Shown piece after piece: positions 1 to 8,189 of a stretch of DNA of 26,202 bases (its first letter is position 1; every line of letters starts with the position of its first letter). The translations under genes and the position numbers were made by a program. This DNA is from UBA11606 sp049437325 (GTDB taxonomy: Bacteria; Actinomycetota; Acidimicrobiia; Acidimicrobiales; Aldehydirespiratoraceae). Location: the NCBI GenBank assembly GCA_049437325.1, contig JBMTIM010000043.1:1-26202 (forward strand), given 5' to 3'. The notes below the pieces were generated by a model. The model was given only the letters and a program-made list of their open reading frames with translations, searched no databases and was not told where the DNA came from.

Positions 1-6
1 GTCGCA

Positions 7-30
7 TCGAACCTGCAGACGCAGGTTCGA
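7..30 (-). terminator. Hairpin downstream of ssrA
   Basis: A perfect inverted repeat has 10-bp arms (7-16 with 21-30) and a 4-base loop. It lies 14 bases beyond the tmRNA 3' end on the minus strand, where an ssrA terminator is expected. No clear T-run follows, so termination or 3' trimming protection is inferred. The arm contains GGTTCGA, which recalls a tRNA T-arm, but no tRNA can be folded around it. Confidence 0.55.
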
Positions 31-43
31 GAACCGACAACCT

Positions 44-432
44 TGGTGGAGCTGGAGGGAATCGAACCCTCGTCCGTCAGGTGGTCACGTGATGCGTTAC
101 GACCATTCCCGTGATTCCAACTCGTGGCTGTTGGTTCGCCGGGTCGAATGAGCAAGCTCGGCCACCGGATCTTTCTCCGATGTCAGCAGTCTTTGCCAGC
201 TGTCAGTGGTCTTTCCCTACCGTCCACCACTGCTTCTGTTGACAGGCTGCAGTGGTCAGGCCCCGCGTGGCATTGCTGCTCGCGATGACTCTCCACTACC
301 TGACTAGGGGTCAGGCGGCGAGAGTGAGATCGTCCGTATCGGCGTCTCTTTTGGTGCCCCGTTTTGGGAGTCTGAGCAACTCCGGTCGCACACCGACGCA
401 TCCTGGTCCCAACGTCGAAACCGATCAGCCCC
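44..432 (-). ncRNA. ssrA: tmRNA (transfer-messenger RNA)
   Basis: tmRNA rescues stalled ribosomes and tags the unfinished protein for proteolysis, together with SmpB. On the minus strand the gene begins GGGGCTGATCGGTTTCGACG, a canonical tmRNA 5' end, and finishes with a T-arm (GGTTCGATTCC) followed by CCAGCTCCACCA. The first seven bases pair with CAGCTCC before the ACCA end, making the alanine-tRNA-like acceptor stem with one G-U pair. The tag frame is read at about 358-314 as GTKRDADTDDLTLAA with a TGA stop at 313-311. The TKRD start and LAA end resemble actinobacterial tags. The exact resume codon (GGC at 358-356 or one codon earlier) is uncertain. The CCA end is encoded. smpB lies about 7.5 kb away. 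The promoter upstream of 432 was not assigned with confidence. Confidence 0.95.
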
Positions 433-554
433 GTGGTGCCGTCTCTTGTCAAGTGGCACGCAGCGTCGAAGACGCCGCTGAGAGAATGGTACAGCCTGTG
501 CGTGACAGCACGCCTCCGCTCGCAGCGACACTCCCGCCCGCCGTAGGCGGCTGC

Positions 555-560
555 TACCGT
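555..560 (+). promoter_or_regulatory. -10 box of leaderless P450 transcript
   Basis: TACCGT fits the actinobacterial TAnnnT -10 element and ends seven bases before the ATG at 568. Transcription would therefore start on or next to the start codon. No Shine-Dalgarno sequence stands before this ATG. The same TACCGT box precedes smpB and the sarcosine-oxidase-like gene. Confidence 0.55.
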
Positions 561-567
561 CGTCTCC

Positions 568-1860
568 ATGACGGATCGCCAGGACGACATGCACGTCAAG
601 ATGAAAGTCGCCACCAGCGAAGAGATCTGGAAGCCCGGCGGACCGGTCGAGGACTGGACGACCGACTACGACATCCGCGACGAGGGCTACATCGAGAACC
701 CAGTGCCGATGTGGGCCGAGATGCGCGAGAAATGCCCGATCGCCCACACCGATCGGCTCGGCGGGTCGTGGAACCCGACTCGCTTCGACGACATCCGCGA
801 GATGGCCAAGATGACAGACGAGTTCTCGTCACGGCAGGTGCTGGTCATGCCGCCAGCACCCAACACCCCCGAGATGAGTCGCTACGAGCAGATGATTGCG
901 GCTGCGCCGATCACTGCCGACCCGCCCATCCACACCTGGACCCGGCGCATGCTGCTGCCGGCGTTCGCCCCCAAGGCAGTCACTCGCTGGCAGGACTACA
1001 CCGAAGAACTCTGCCATCAGTTGATCGACGGGTTCATCGAATCGGGTCAGTGCGACGGCGCGGTCGACTACAGCCAGCAGATCCCGCCCCGAGTCATCGC
1101 CCACATGATCGGCGTCGATCCGGGCATGGCCGACCAATTCGTGATCTGGGTGAATGCCGTCCTCGGCGAAGCGATGAGCGATCCCGCGGCTCGCCTCCGA
1201 GCCCGAGAAGAACTGCTCGGCTTCATCGGCGAAGAGGTGGCGAAACGATCGAGCGATCCACAGGACGATCTGCTCACCGAACTGATCTTCATGGAGCTCG
1301 ATCACCCCGAGGCCGACATCACGCCGGCGGTGGTCGTCGGCATCACCAACCTGCTGATCGTCGCCGGCATCGACACCACTTGGAGTTCGATCGGCTCTGC
1401 GCTGTGGCACCTGAGTCAGAACCCCGACGACCGTCAGCGACTGCTGGACGAGCCCGACCTGTTGCCGGTGGCGATCGAGGAATTCCTCCGCTTCTACGCA
1501 CCCGTCACGATGGCTCGGGTCGCCGAACAAGACGTCGACTTCAACGGCGTGCACATCGAGAACGGCGACAAGATCCTCATGAATTTCCCGGCCGCATGCC
1601 ACGACCCGGAACACTTCGACAATCCCGACGAGTTCATCATCGACCGGGCCCGCAACCGTCATGTCGCCTTCGGATCCGGTATTCACCGGTGCGCAGGGTC
1701 GAATTTGGCTCGCCTCGAGATGACGACCGCCGTGCGCGTGTTCCTCGAGCGGATCCCGCATTTCGCCCTCAGTGATCGAGAGCCGATGAAGTGGGCGGGG
1801 GGTCAGGTTCGCGGTCCGCGCATCATGCCGTTCTCGTTCGAACCCGGCCAGGCCCGCTGA
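568..1860 (+). CDS. Cytochrome P450
   Basis: This is a heme-thiolate monooxygenase of 430 residues, the usual length for a soluble bacterial P450, with no membrane anchor. The I-helix oxygen-activation motif AGIDTT is at about 266-271, and the K-helix ExxR is in EEFLRF at about 304-309. The heme loop FGSGIHRCAG at about 368-377 has Cys375 as the axial thiolate. It needs separate ferredoxin and reductase partners, which are not in the window. The chosen ATG follows a TACCGT -10 box by seven bases, indicating a leaderless mRNA. An alternative ATG at 589 has an AGGA five to six bases upstream. The substrate cannot be read from sequence. It stands alone between ssrA and the betaine transporter, with a hairpin behind it. 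Confidence 0.93.
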   Translation: MTDRQDDMHVKMKVATSEEIWKPGGPVEDWTTDYDIRDEGYIENPVPMWAEMREKCPIAHTDRLGGSWNPTRFDDIREMAKMTDEFSSRQVLVMPPAPNTPEMSRYEQMIAAAPITADPPIHTWTRRMLLPAFAPKAVTRWQDYTEELCHQLIDGFIESGQCDGAVDYSQQIPPRVIAHMIGVDPGMADQFVIWVNAVLGEAMSDPAARLRAREELLGFIGEEVAKRSSDPQDDLLTELIFMELDHPEADITPAVVVGITNLLIVAGIDTTWSSIGSALWHLSQNPDDRQRLLDEPDLLPVAIEEFLRFYAPVTMARVAEQDVDFNGVHIENGDKILMNFPAACHDPEHFDNPDEFIIDRARNRHVAFGSGIHRCAGSNLARLEMTTAVRVFLERIPHFALSDREPMKWAGGQVRGPRIMPFSFEPGQAR

Positions 1861-1879
1861 TCCCGGACGAAGAAACCGG

Positions 1880-1926
1880 CCCGTGTGGACTGGTCGAACG
1901 ATCAGTCCCACCGGGACGCATTTCTT
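1880..1926 (+). terminator. Probable terminator after P450
   Basis: An interrupted hairpin has arms 1880-1892 and 1903-1915: four G-C pairs, a 3x3 internal loop, then GGACTG/CAGTCC. A T-rich stretch follows at 1921-1926. It lies 20 bases after the P450 stop codon, in the gap before the transporter operon. Confidence 0.45.
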
Positions 1927-1937
1927 GGGGACTGTGC

Positions 1938-1968
1938 TTGATCTAGCACTTCCCGGCGCTGCTATGGT
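1938..1968 (+). promoter_or_regulatory. Candidate promoter of betaine transporter operon
   Basis: TTGATC at 1938-1943 and TATGGT at 1963-1968 are separated by 19 bases and resemble -35 and TAnnnT -10 boxes. The implied start near 1975 gives a 5' leader of about 90 bases before the ATG at 2064. I saw no recognisable riboswitch in the leader. Confidence 0.35.
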
Positions 1969-2063
1969 CGCTTGCAACTCGACCCGGGGGGGACGCGTGC
2001 ACAGTGGCGGCCTTTGGTTACCAACGCGCCATCACCTCTCCACGAACCAGTAGAGAGAGTGAG

Positions 2064-3287
2064 ATGGCGGCAGACGACGATGTGATCATCGAACTGGACA
2101 AGGTCTACAAGATCTTCGGTCCCCAGCCCCGAGGTCGAGCCCTACAGCTCGCCAAGAGCGGCATGCGCAAGAACGATGTGCAGGCACAGACCGAGCACGT
2201 CGTCGGCATGACCAACGTGTCGTTCCAGGTCAACCGGGGTGAGACGTTCGTGATCATGGGGCTGTCCGGTTCGGGCAAGTCCACCGCCATCCGCACTGTC
2301 AACAAGCTGCACGACATCACCGACGGCCACGTCTGGGTCGACGGTGTCGATGTCCAAGCGCTCAACGGCCCACCGCTCCAGCAGTTCCGGCGCGAAAAGA
2401 TGGGCATGGTGTTCCAGCATTTCGCCCTGTTCCCGCACCGATCCGTGATCGACAACACCGGATACGGCCTCAAGGTGCAGGGTGTCGAGAAGGCCAACCG
2501 CGACGAAGCCTCGATGCGGGCCCTCAACCTCGTCGGTCTCGGCTCCTTCGCCAACTCGATGCCGAGAGAGCTTTCCGGCGGCATGCAGCAGCGGGTGGGT
2601 CTGGCTCGAGCACTTGCGGCCGACCCCGACGTGTTGCTGATGGACGAGGCGTTCTCCGCGCTCGACCCGCTGATCCGTCGCCAGATGCAAGACGAGATGA
2701 TGGCGATCAACGCCGAGCTCAAAAAGACGATCCTGTTTATCACCCACGATCTCAACGAGGCGCTGCGGATCGGTGACAAGGTCTGCATCATGAAAGATGG
2801 CGCCATTGTGCAGATCGGCACGCCAGAGGAGATCCTCACCCGTCCCGCCACGGGGTATGTCGCCGAGTTCGTGCAAGACGTCGACCAGGGACGTGTGATC
2901 CAGGTGCACGAGATCATGCAGCAGCCCCAACCGGTCGCCGCCGGCGCGTCGCTGCAGGAGGCGTTGCAGGGCCTCGGTGATCGAGCAGGTGCATTCGTGC
3001 TCGGCGACGACGGCAAACCGAAGGCGGTACTCACCTCGGCCGACGGCATCCGCGCCGCCGGGATGGGCAGCACCGAACTCCAGGCCGGGCTGCGAGAGGA
3101 CTTCAACTCCTGCACTCCCGAGACCACGCTCAACGAGATCTACTCGGCCGCCGGTCGGGGGCTCCCGATCGCGGTCTGCGACGCTGACGGCAAGCTCGTC
3201 GGCAACCTCGACCCCCGCCACATCATGGAAGAGATGGGTCGAGTCGAGAACCTCATAGACGACTTCGAGCGAGAGGTGTTCATGTGA
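2064..3287 (+). CDS. Glycine betaine/proline ABC transporter ATPase (ProV/OpuAA-like)
   Basis: This cytoplasmic ATPase powers compatible-solute uptake. From the ATG at 2064 it is 407 residues. The Walker A motif GLSGSGKST is at about 66-74, the Q-loop at Gln118, the ABC signature LSGGMQQ at about 170, Walker B VLLMDE at about 190-195 and the switch histidine at about 228. The region from about 280 to the end looks like a paired CBS module, as in OpuAA/ProV, where it senses ionic strength. The N-terminus (YKIFGP, then a basic stretch before the core fold) is typical of ProV. A GTG at 2004 would add 20 residues, but the ATG at 2064 follows a purine-rich stretch and fits family length better. 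Its stop overlaps the next start (TGATG), so translation of the permease is probably coupled. Confidence 0.93.
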   Translation: MAADDDVIIELDKVYKIFGPQPRGRALQLAKSGMRKNDVQAQTEHVVGMTNVSFQVNRGETFVIMGLSGSGKSTAIRTVNKLHDITDGHVWVDGVDVQALNGPPLQQFRREKMGMVFQHFALFPHRSVIDNTGYGLKVQGVEKANRDEASMRALNLVGLGSFANSMPRELSGGMQQRVGLARALAADPDVLLMDEAFSALDPLIRRQMQDEMMAINAELKKTILFITHDLNEALRIGDKVCIMKDGAIVQIGTPEEILTRPATGYVAEFVQDVDQGRVIQVHEIMQQPQPVAAGASLQEALQGLGDRAGAFVLGDDGKPKAVLTSADGIRAAGMGSTELQAGLREDFNSCTPETTLNEIYSAAGRGLPIAVCDADGKLVGNLDPRHIMEEMGRVENLIDDFEREVFM

Positions 3288-6139
3288 TGTGGTCACTTGC
3301 ACAGGAAACCGAAGCCAATCCGAGCTGGACCGCCAACGACTGGCTGAACACGTTCAACTTCCCGTTCGGTGAATGGATCAAGCAGCTCGTCTTCTGGGCC
3401 GTCAACAACCCGATCACCGCCAAGCTCGGCGACATGATCGAGTGGCCCTTCGATAGCTTCTTCGACCTCATCCTTTCTGACAAGGTCTCTCGCGACTCGA
3501 TCGAGTCGATCCCGTGGATCTGGGTCGTGATCGGTGTGTTCATCATCGGATCGTTCACCCGCAACACCCGGGTCGGCTTGGCGTCGGCAGGCATGCTGGC
3601 GATCTGTGGCTTCCTCGGTGCGGGGTACTGGACCGAGACGTCTCGCACGATCGGCATGATCCTGGTGTCGGTCACCCTGTGCGCAATCGTCGGTATCCCC
3701 GTCGGTGTCGTTTCCGGCCGCGTCGATGCCGTGTGGAACATCGTGCGCCCCACGCTCGATGCCATGCAGGTTGTGCACTCGTTCGTGTTCATGCTGCCGT
3801 TCATCTTCTTCTTCGGCATCGGCGAGGTGTCGGCGACGATGGTGACGATGGTGTTCGCACTGCCGCCGATCGTGCGCCTGACCAATCTGGGCATCAGACA
3901 AGTGCCAGAAGACGTCGTCGAGGCGTCACGAGCGTTCGGCGCGACCGAAGCGCGCGTACTCTTCGACGTTCAGCTGCCGCTGGCTCGGCCGGCGATCCTC
4001 ACCGGGCTCAACCAGACCCTCTTGCTCGCTATCTCGATGCTCGGTATCGCTGCGCTCATGGGTGCGGGTGGCCTGGGTCGCCTGCTCTTCCGGGCGATCA
4101 ACAACCTCAACCTCGGTCTCGCCGCCTCGGCGGGCCTCGCCTTCTTCCTCGTAGCGGTCATGTTCGACCGCATCACCCAGAGCGAGGAGCAGGACGGCAT
4201 CAACCTCTTCCGAAAGATCGGGCTTGCCTGGCGGTACCGGGCCGACGGTGAAGCCTTCATGGAGGCCACCACCGCAGCCACCCCGAGCGATGACACCGAC
4301 GACGAGCCCGCCGAACGCCCCTCGCCGATCGAAGGTCGCGAGCGGGTGGGCTTGATGGTCGGCGCAGCTGCGAGCCTCGTGACGGTTGTGGCGACGGTCT
4401 TCCTCACCTGGTCGAACGACGCAGGCGCAGTGTCGTCGTGGGGTCGCCGCGCCGATGAGGATCTCCTCGGCCAGTCGTTCGGAGGGTTGGACGCCTCGGG
4501 CGGCAGTTTCTTCGGGCTCTTCGTGGTGATCCTCGCGGCGCTCGCCTTCCTTGCCTGTGTGCGGCCGCTCATGCGCAATCGTCCGAGCCTGGTGGTGAGG
4601 TTGCAGCAATGGCAGGGCTACTGCCTAGCTGTCGTTGCGGGTCTGATCGCTGTGATGTGGCTGCTGAACATGTTCAACGACGAGAACTTCTTCTTCGATC
4701 TTCCGACGTTGGGGGTGCTCGACTCGGTGTGGCTCGGGGACGGCAACGACGGCAAGTTCGGTCTGCTCCCGGAGCTCGGTCTGTTGTTCTTCGGAATCTG
4801 CATCGTGCTGCTGATCATCGAGATGTTCACCGACGGCACGCCCCGTCTGGGTGCCGACGGTGCGTTCATCGCAAGTCTGGCGTCACTCGTCGTCGTCATC
4901 GGCTTCGTCATGCTCGATCAGTCGGTGTTCGTCACGGAGTACTCGGTCGGGTCGGGTGCGATCGTTGCACTCGTCGGTGCCGCTGCCATGACGCTTGCGA
5001 CTGGGGTTGCCACCATGTCGGCTCCGTATTCGCCACGACACCCACTCCCAATGGCGCGCACGGTCGCCGCAGCCAAGTCGAGCCTCGTCACCTACGGCGC
5101 CGTCGTGGCGTTTCTTGCCACCGGACTGGCGTGCATCTTCAACTGGCTGGTCGAGGGGGACCGGGTCCAGGGTGCGCTCGACGGCTCCCTGAGTGACGGG
5201 CAGGCCAACTGGCTCGGCGGCATCATCACCGCCCTCGTCGTGATCGCCGGTGTCTTCGTCCTCGGCCGAATGGTCACCCGGCGCGTGTCGGCCAGCGATG
5301 ACGACACGGTCGACCAGGTTGGCATGGGCATCATGATTGGTGGCTTGATCATGCTGATCGGGTTGTCGGTCGTGCTTGTCGTCACCGACAACGTCTTCTC
5401 GGGAACCAACGAGTTCCTTCTCGCCGAACTGGCGTTCATCGCTGCAGTCGGCGGTTCGCTGTCCGGTGTCACCACCAACCAGATCGGTGCATCGATCGTC
5501 GCAACGGGGCTGATCATCGCCTCGGCCTTCGGTGTCGGCACGGTCGAGACCAAGACGCAGTACGGCTGGTACTTCGACGGCCGTATCGACTCGCTCATCA
5601 CGCCGGAGATTCAAGCCGAGTTCGATGCCATCGAGGAAGAAGCCGGTGACGACATCGGCAAGCAACTCGCGGCCGGCCAAGACATCACGAACCGAATCAA
5701 CTCGCTGCAAGCGGGCGGCGGCGTCGTGTACACCGGCGTCGACGAGGACGGTCCCGGACTCGGCTATCTCAGCATCATCTTGTCGTTCATGGCGATCCTG
5801 GTTGCGATCGCCGCATCGGGGGTGCTCGGCGGAGGTGAGACGCTGCAATGGCGGGCCACGACCGTTCTGGCCGGCCTCGGCCTGGGCATCGCCCTGATTC
5901 CCCTTGCGTTCATCTTCGGTATCGTGCGGGTCGACAGCAGTGGCGGTGATGTACTCGGCGGTATCGGTGCGTTCGTGACGTTCGTCTGCGGATTTGTCAT
6001 CTTTGCCAGTGGCCGCTCGGTCGTCGCCGAGTTCCGCCGGACGAAGATCTATGCCGAATATCGCGGCGAAGGCCTGGTGGAGACAGTCATCGGTGCCGGG
6101 TCTGCGAAGGAAGCGGAGCTTGTCGAGACGGCCAGTTGA
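3287..6139 (+). CDS. Betaine ABC permease (ProW-like) with long C-terminal membrane extension
   Basis: This integral membrane permease is about 950 residues, against roughly 280-350 for usual ProW/OpuAB proteins. Residues 1 to about 325 hold the permease, with hydrophobic helices from about 75. The EAA loop at about 212-231 (EASRAFGATEARVLFDVQLP) contacts the ATPase. A charged Asp/Glu-rich linker at about 330-350 leads to a further 600 residues with roughly a dozen or more hydrophobic segments and a soluble stretch around coordinates 5550-5740. I do not recognise that extension; it may sense, anchor or gate the transporter. The frame runs through without interruption, so this is a real fusion in the sequence as given. 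The ATG at 3287 shares its A with the upstream stop and has GAGAGG about ten bases before it. A GTG at 3284 is an alternative. Confidence 0.88.
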   Translation: MWSLAQETEANPSWTANDWLNTFNFPFGEWIKQLVFWAVNNPITAKLGDMIEWPFDSFFDLILSDKVSRDSIESIPWIWVVIGVFIIGSFTRNTRVGLASAGMLAICGFLGAGYWTETSRTIGMILVSVTLCAIVGIPVGVVSGRVDAVWNIVRPTLDAMQVVHSFVFMLPFIFFFGIGEVSATMVTMVFALPPIVRLTNLGIRQVPEDVVEASRAFGATEARVLFDVQLPLARPAILTGLNQTLLLAISMLGIAALMGAGGLGRLLFRAINNLNLGLAASAGLAFFLVAVMFDRITQSEEQDGINLFRKIGLAWRYRADGEAFMEATTAATPSDDTDDEPAERPSPIEGRERVGLMVGAAASLVTVVATVFLTWSNDAGAVSSWGRRADEDLLGQSFGGLDASGGSFFGLFVVILAALAFLACVRPLMRNRPSLVVRLQQWQGYCLAVVAGLIAVMWLLNMFNDENFFFDLPTLGVLDSVWLGDGNDGKFGLLPELGLLFFGICIVLLIIEMFTDGTPRLGADGAFIASLASLVVVIGFVMLDQSVFVTEYSVGSGAIVALVGAAAMTLATGVATMSAPYSPRHPLPMARTVAAAKSSLVTYGAVVAFLATGLACIFNWLVEGDRVQGALDGSLSDGQANWLGGIITALVVIAGVFVLGRMVTRRVSASDDDTVDQVGMGIMIGGLIMLIGLSVVLVVTDNVFSGTNEFLLAELAFIAAVGGSLSGVTTNQIGASIVATGLIIASAFGVGTVETKTQYGWYFDGRIDSLITPEIQAEFDAIEEEAGDDIGKQLAAGQDITNRINSLQAGGGVVYTGVDEDGPGLGYLSIILSFMAILVAIAASGVLGGGETLQWRATTVLAGLGLGIALIPLAFIFGIVRVDSSGGDVLGGIGAFVTFVCGFVIFASGRSVVAEFRRTKIYAEYRGEGLVETVIGAGSAKEAELVETAS

Positions 6140-6207
6140 GTCCCAGAAATCGGTGCACCGCATCGGATTTCCCGGGCGCCCGACACGCCTAGAGTCGCTC
6201 CGCCGAC

Positions 6208-6213
6208 TATAGT
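6208..6213 (+). promoter_or_regulatory. -10 box before betaine-binding lipoprotein
   Basis: TATAGT is a strong -10 element 66 bases before the lipoprotein ATG. No good -35 box lies at 16-18 bases upstream, so activator help or a non-standard promoter is possible. A separate promoter here would let the binding protein be made in excess over the membrane parts. Confidence 0.45.
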
Positions 6214-6223
6214 CCATTGTCGT

Positions 6224-6239
6224 TGTGACGAGAGTCACC
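6224..6239. promoter_or_regulatory. CRP-like palindrome upstream of betaine-binding protein
   Basis: TGTGACGAGAGTCACC matches the TGTGA-N6-TCACA pattern of CRP/FNR-family regulators at nine of ten positions. The core also forms an inverted repeat GTGAC/GTCAC. It starts eleven bases after the TATAGT box, so binding there would more likely repress than activate, unless the true start lies downstream. Confidence 0.4.
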
Positions 6240-6278
6240 AGGGCCCCTGCGCTCTGAAAGCAAACCCTGGGAGGGGAT

Positions 6279-7490
6279 ATGAAGAGCAAGTTCAAGTTGC
6301 TTCTCGCGCTGCTGGCAGTGTTTTCGCTGCTTGCCGCTGCGTGTGGCGACGACGATGAAGGCACGACTGCTGATGCCGGTGACGACGCCGGTGATGCCGG
6401 TGACGACGCCGGCGACGACATGGCCGATGACGATGCCGGTGACGACGCCGGTGACGACGCTGGTGGCGATGACATGGCTGCCCTTCCGGGCGAAGGCATC
6501 ACGGTCAACATGGGCCGCGCCAACTGGAGCTCCGGTTACGTCCACGCGCAGATCCTGCACGACCTGATCGAAGAGATGGGCTACGAGGTTTCGTCGCCCG
6601 ACGGTCTCGAGTTCGCTCCTGACCTCGGTTACCAGACCATGGCTTCGGGCGAGATGGACCTTTGGGCCAACTCCTGGTACCCGGGCCACTACAGCTGGCA
6701 CGAAGGTGACCTGCCTGACGGCACCCGTATTGGCGACAACCTGCTCGTCGTCGAGGGCTCCGTCATGCCCGGCGGTGGTCTGCAGGGCATGCTGGTCACG
6801 AAGAGCTGGGCCGAGGACAACGGTGTCATGTCGCTCGACCAGATCAACGGTGACGAGGCGCTCTGGAGCCAGCTTGACTCCGACGGCAACGGCAAGGGCG
6901 AGTTCTACGGCTGCCCCGAAGACTGGACCTGTGACGACATCATGGCGTCGCAGATCGCGTTCGCTGGTTGGGACAACCTCGAGCAGACTCAGGCCGGCTA
7001 CGACGCCATGTTCGCCGAGTTCCTGACCAAGGCCCAGGCCGGCGAGCCCGCCATCATCTACACCTGGACCCCCACCTCGTACCTCGCCCAGGCCATCCCG
7101 GGTGAGACCACGATGTGGCTGACCCTCGAGACCATCCTCGACGACTCGAACCCCCTCGGCAAGGAGGGTGGCGAGAGCTACTCGCAGGGTGAGGGCTACA
7201 CGGGCCTTGGTGCCGATGTCTGCCTTGCTCCCCCCAGCGGTTGCAACACCGGTTGGGAAGCAGCCGACATCCTCGTGACCTTGAACGCTGCGTTCGCTGA
7301 GGCCAACCCGGCCATCGTTGCGCTCTCTGCGGTCTTCAACCCGCCGCTGATCGACATGGCCATCGCCGGTGTCGACCTCAACGCGTCGGACGGCTCGCAG
7401 GCTGCAGTCGAAGAGATTGCAGCCAAGTGGATCGCGGACAACCGTGATCTCGCAGACGAGTGGGTCGCTGCTGGTCTTGCTGCTGGCTGA
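6279..7490 (+). CDS. Glycine betaine-binding lipoprotein (ProX/OpuAC-like)
   Basis: This solute-binding protein captures betaine-type ligands outside the cell for the ABC importer encoded just upstream. It is 403 residues. The N-terminus has Lys residues, a hydrophobic stretch and a lipobox (LAAAC) ending at Cys22, so it should be lipid-anchored. Residues of about 24-68 are a low-complexity Asp/Ala/Gly linker built of DAGDD units. The OpuAC-type domain follows from about 70, with the Trp/Tyr-rich segment SWYPGHYSW that could contribute to an aromatic ligand box. A GGAGG about five bases before the ATG supports the start. It is the third gene of the transporter and ends at a strong terminator. 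The exact ligand (betaine, carnitine, choline or proline betaine) cannot be fixed from sequence. Confidence 0.9.
   Translation: MKSKFKLLLALLAVFSLLAAACGDDDEGTTADAGDDAGDAGDDAGDDMADDDAGDDAGDDAGGDDMAALPGEGITVNMGRANWSSGYVHAQILHDLIEEMGYEVSSPDGLEFAPDLGYQTMASGEMDLWANSWYPGHYSWHEGDLPDGTRIGDNLLVVEGSVMPGGGLQGMLVTKSWAEDNGVMSLDQINGDEALWSQLDSDGNGKGEFYGCPEDWTCDDIMASQIAFAGWDNLEQTQAGYDAMFAEFLTKAQAGEPAIIYTWTPTSYLAQAIPGETTMWLTLETILDDSNPLGKEGGESYSQGEGYTGLGADVCLAPPSGCNTGWEAADILVTLNAAFAEANPAIVALSAVFNPPLIDMAIAGVDLNASDGSQAAVEEIAAKWIADNRDLADEWVAAGLAAG
6372..6475 (+). repeat. Imperfect tandem repeats coding Asp-rich linker
   Basis: Units close to GATGCCGGTGACGACGCCGGT recur several times in this stretch and encode repeated DAGDD segments of the lipoprotein linker. 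The unit number could vary by slippage. Similar acidic spacers after the lipobox occur in other actinobacterial binding proteins. Confidence 0.7.
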
Positions 7491-7514
7491 GCTAGTCGCT
7501 GACTGAATAACTGC

Positions 7515-7554
7515 TATCGGGCGGGGCCTTCGGGTCCCGCCCGATACGCGTTTT
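7515..7554 (+). terminator. Rho-independent terminator of transporter operon
   Basis: A 14-bp stem (7515-7528 with 7533-7546, one G-U pair) is capped by a C(UUCG)G tetraloop and followed by TTTT at 7551-7554. This is the clearest intrinsic terminator in the window. It also faces the end of smpB on the other strand. Confidence 0.9.
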
Positions 7555-7569
7555 GGCGACGTTCGTCGA

Positions 7570-8064
7570 TCAGCGCCGGCGGGCGCGCGCGATGGCCCGA
7601 GCTGCTTCGCGGTCTGCGTCGCGTTTGGCGATTTCCTGACGGCGGTCGTGCTGTTTCTTGCCGCGGGCCAGTGCGAGGTGCAGCTTGGCCCGTCCATCCT
7701 TGAAGTACAGCGCAAGGGGGATCATGGCCAATCCCTCACGGTCGGCGCGACTCGACCACTCGTTGATCTGGGAGCGGTGGGCCAACAGCTTGCGTCGCCG
7801 GTCGGTCTGGTGAGCGAAGGCAGCGCTCGAGTGCGAGTACGACGAGATGTTGAGGCCAACGAGCCAGAGTTCACCTTGGAAGAAAATCGCGTAGGTATCG
7901 GCGAGCTGCACCTTGCTCTCGCGCAGCGACTTCACCTCACTGCCCTTGAGGACAAGGCCACACTCGAGCTCGTCGAGAATGTCGTAATCGCGGCGCGCAA
8001 CGCGATTGGTGGCCACTGCCACAGCTCCGGCTGGGATATCACGCTTTTTCTGCGACTTCGCCAC
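7570..8064 (-). CDS. smpB: SsrA-binding protein SmpB
   Basis: SmpB binds the tRNA-like domain of tmRNA and delivers it to stalled ribosomes. The protein reads as a full-length SmpB of about 164 residues. It has the early segment with NRVARRDYDILDELECGLVL and GSEVKSLRESKVQLADTYA, the later EWSSRADREGLAMIPLALY, and a basic C-terminal tail ending in repeated Arg/Ala that enters the decoding site. I chose the GTG at 8064 (start VAKSQKKRDIP), because it matches family length and lies six bases after a TACCGT -10 box (8076-8071), giving a leaderless mRNA. A GTG at 8094 would add ten residues. Its RNA partner is encoded at 44-432. Confidence 0.95.
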   Translation of the reverse strand: MAKSQKKRDIPAGAVAVATNRVARRDYDILDELECGLVLKGSEVKSLRESKVQLADTYAIFFQGELWLVGLNISSYSHSSAAFAHQTDRRRKLLAHRSQINEWSSRADREGLAMIPLALYFKDGRAKLHLALARGKKQHDRRQEIAKRDADREAARAIARARRR

Positions 8065-8189
8065 CGAGCCACGGTAGCGGGGCGGGTACCGCACGCGGTC
8101 TCGTTCGGTTTCCCTCTCGCTCGACGCTGACGTGACACTCGTGAGATGGCATCATGATGTCCGCCGGTCGTATATCGAAGGAACCGTTC

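Noticed and set aside
7..30. Remnant of a tRNA T-arm (GGTTCGA)
   Set aside because: No acceptor, D or anticodon arms can be paired around it; a perfect hairpin behind ssrA fits a terminator.
183..614. Minus-strand open frame over the start of the window
   Set aside because: It lies across the tmRNA gene; structure and sequence there are explained by ssrA, and the protein resembles nothing.
1861..2063. Riboswitch before the betaine transporter
   Set aside because: No known aptamer core was recognised; only a terminator-like hairpin and a promoter-like pair are visible.
4883..6523. 546-residue minus-strand frame opposite the permease
   Set aside because: It is a GC-rich shadow of the permease and lipoprotein genes; the Ser/Pro repeats mirror the Asp-linker codons.
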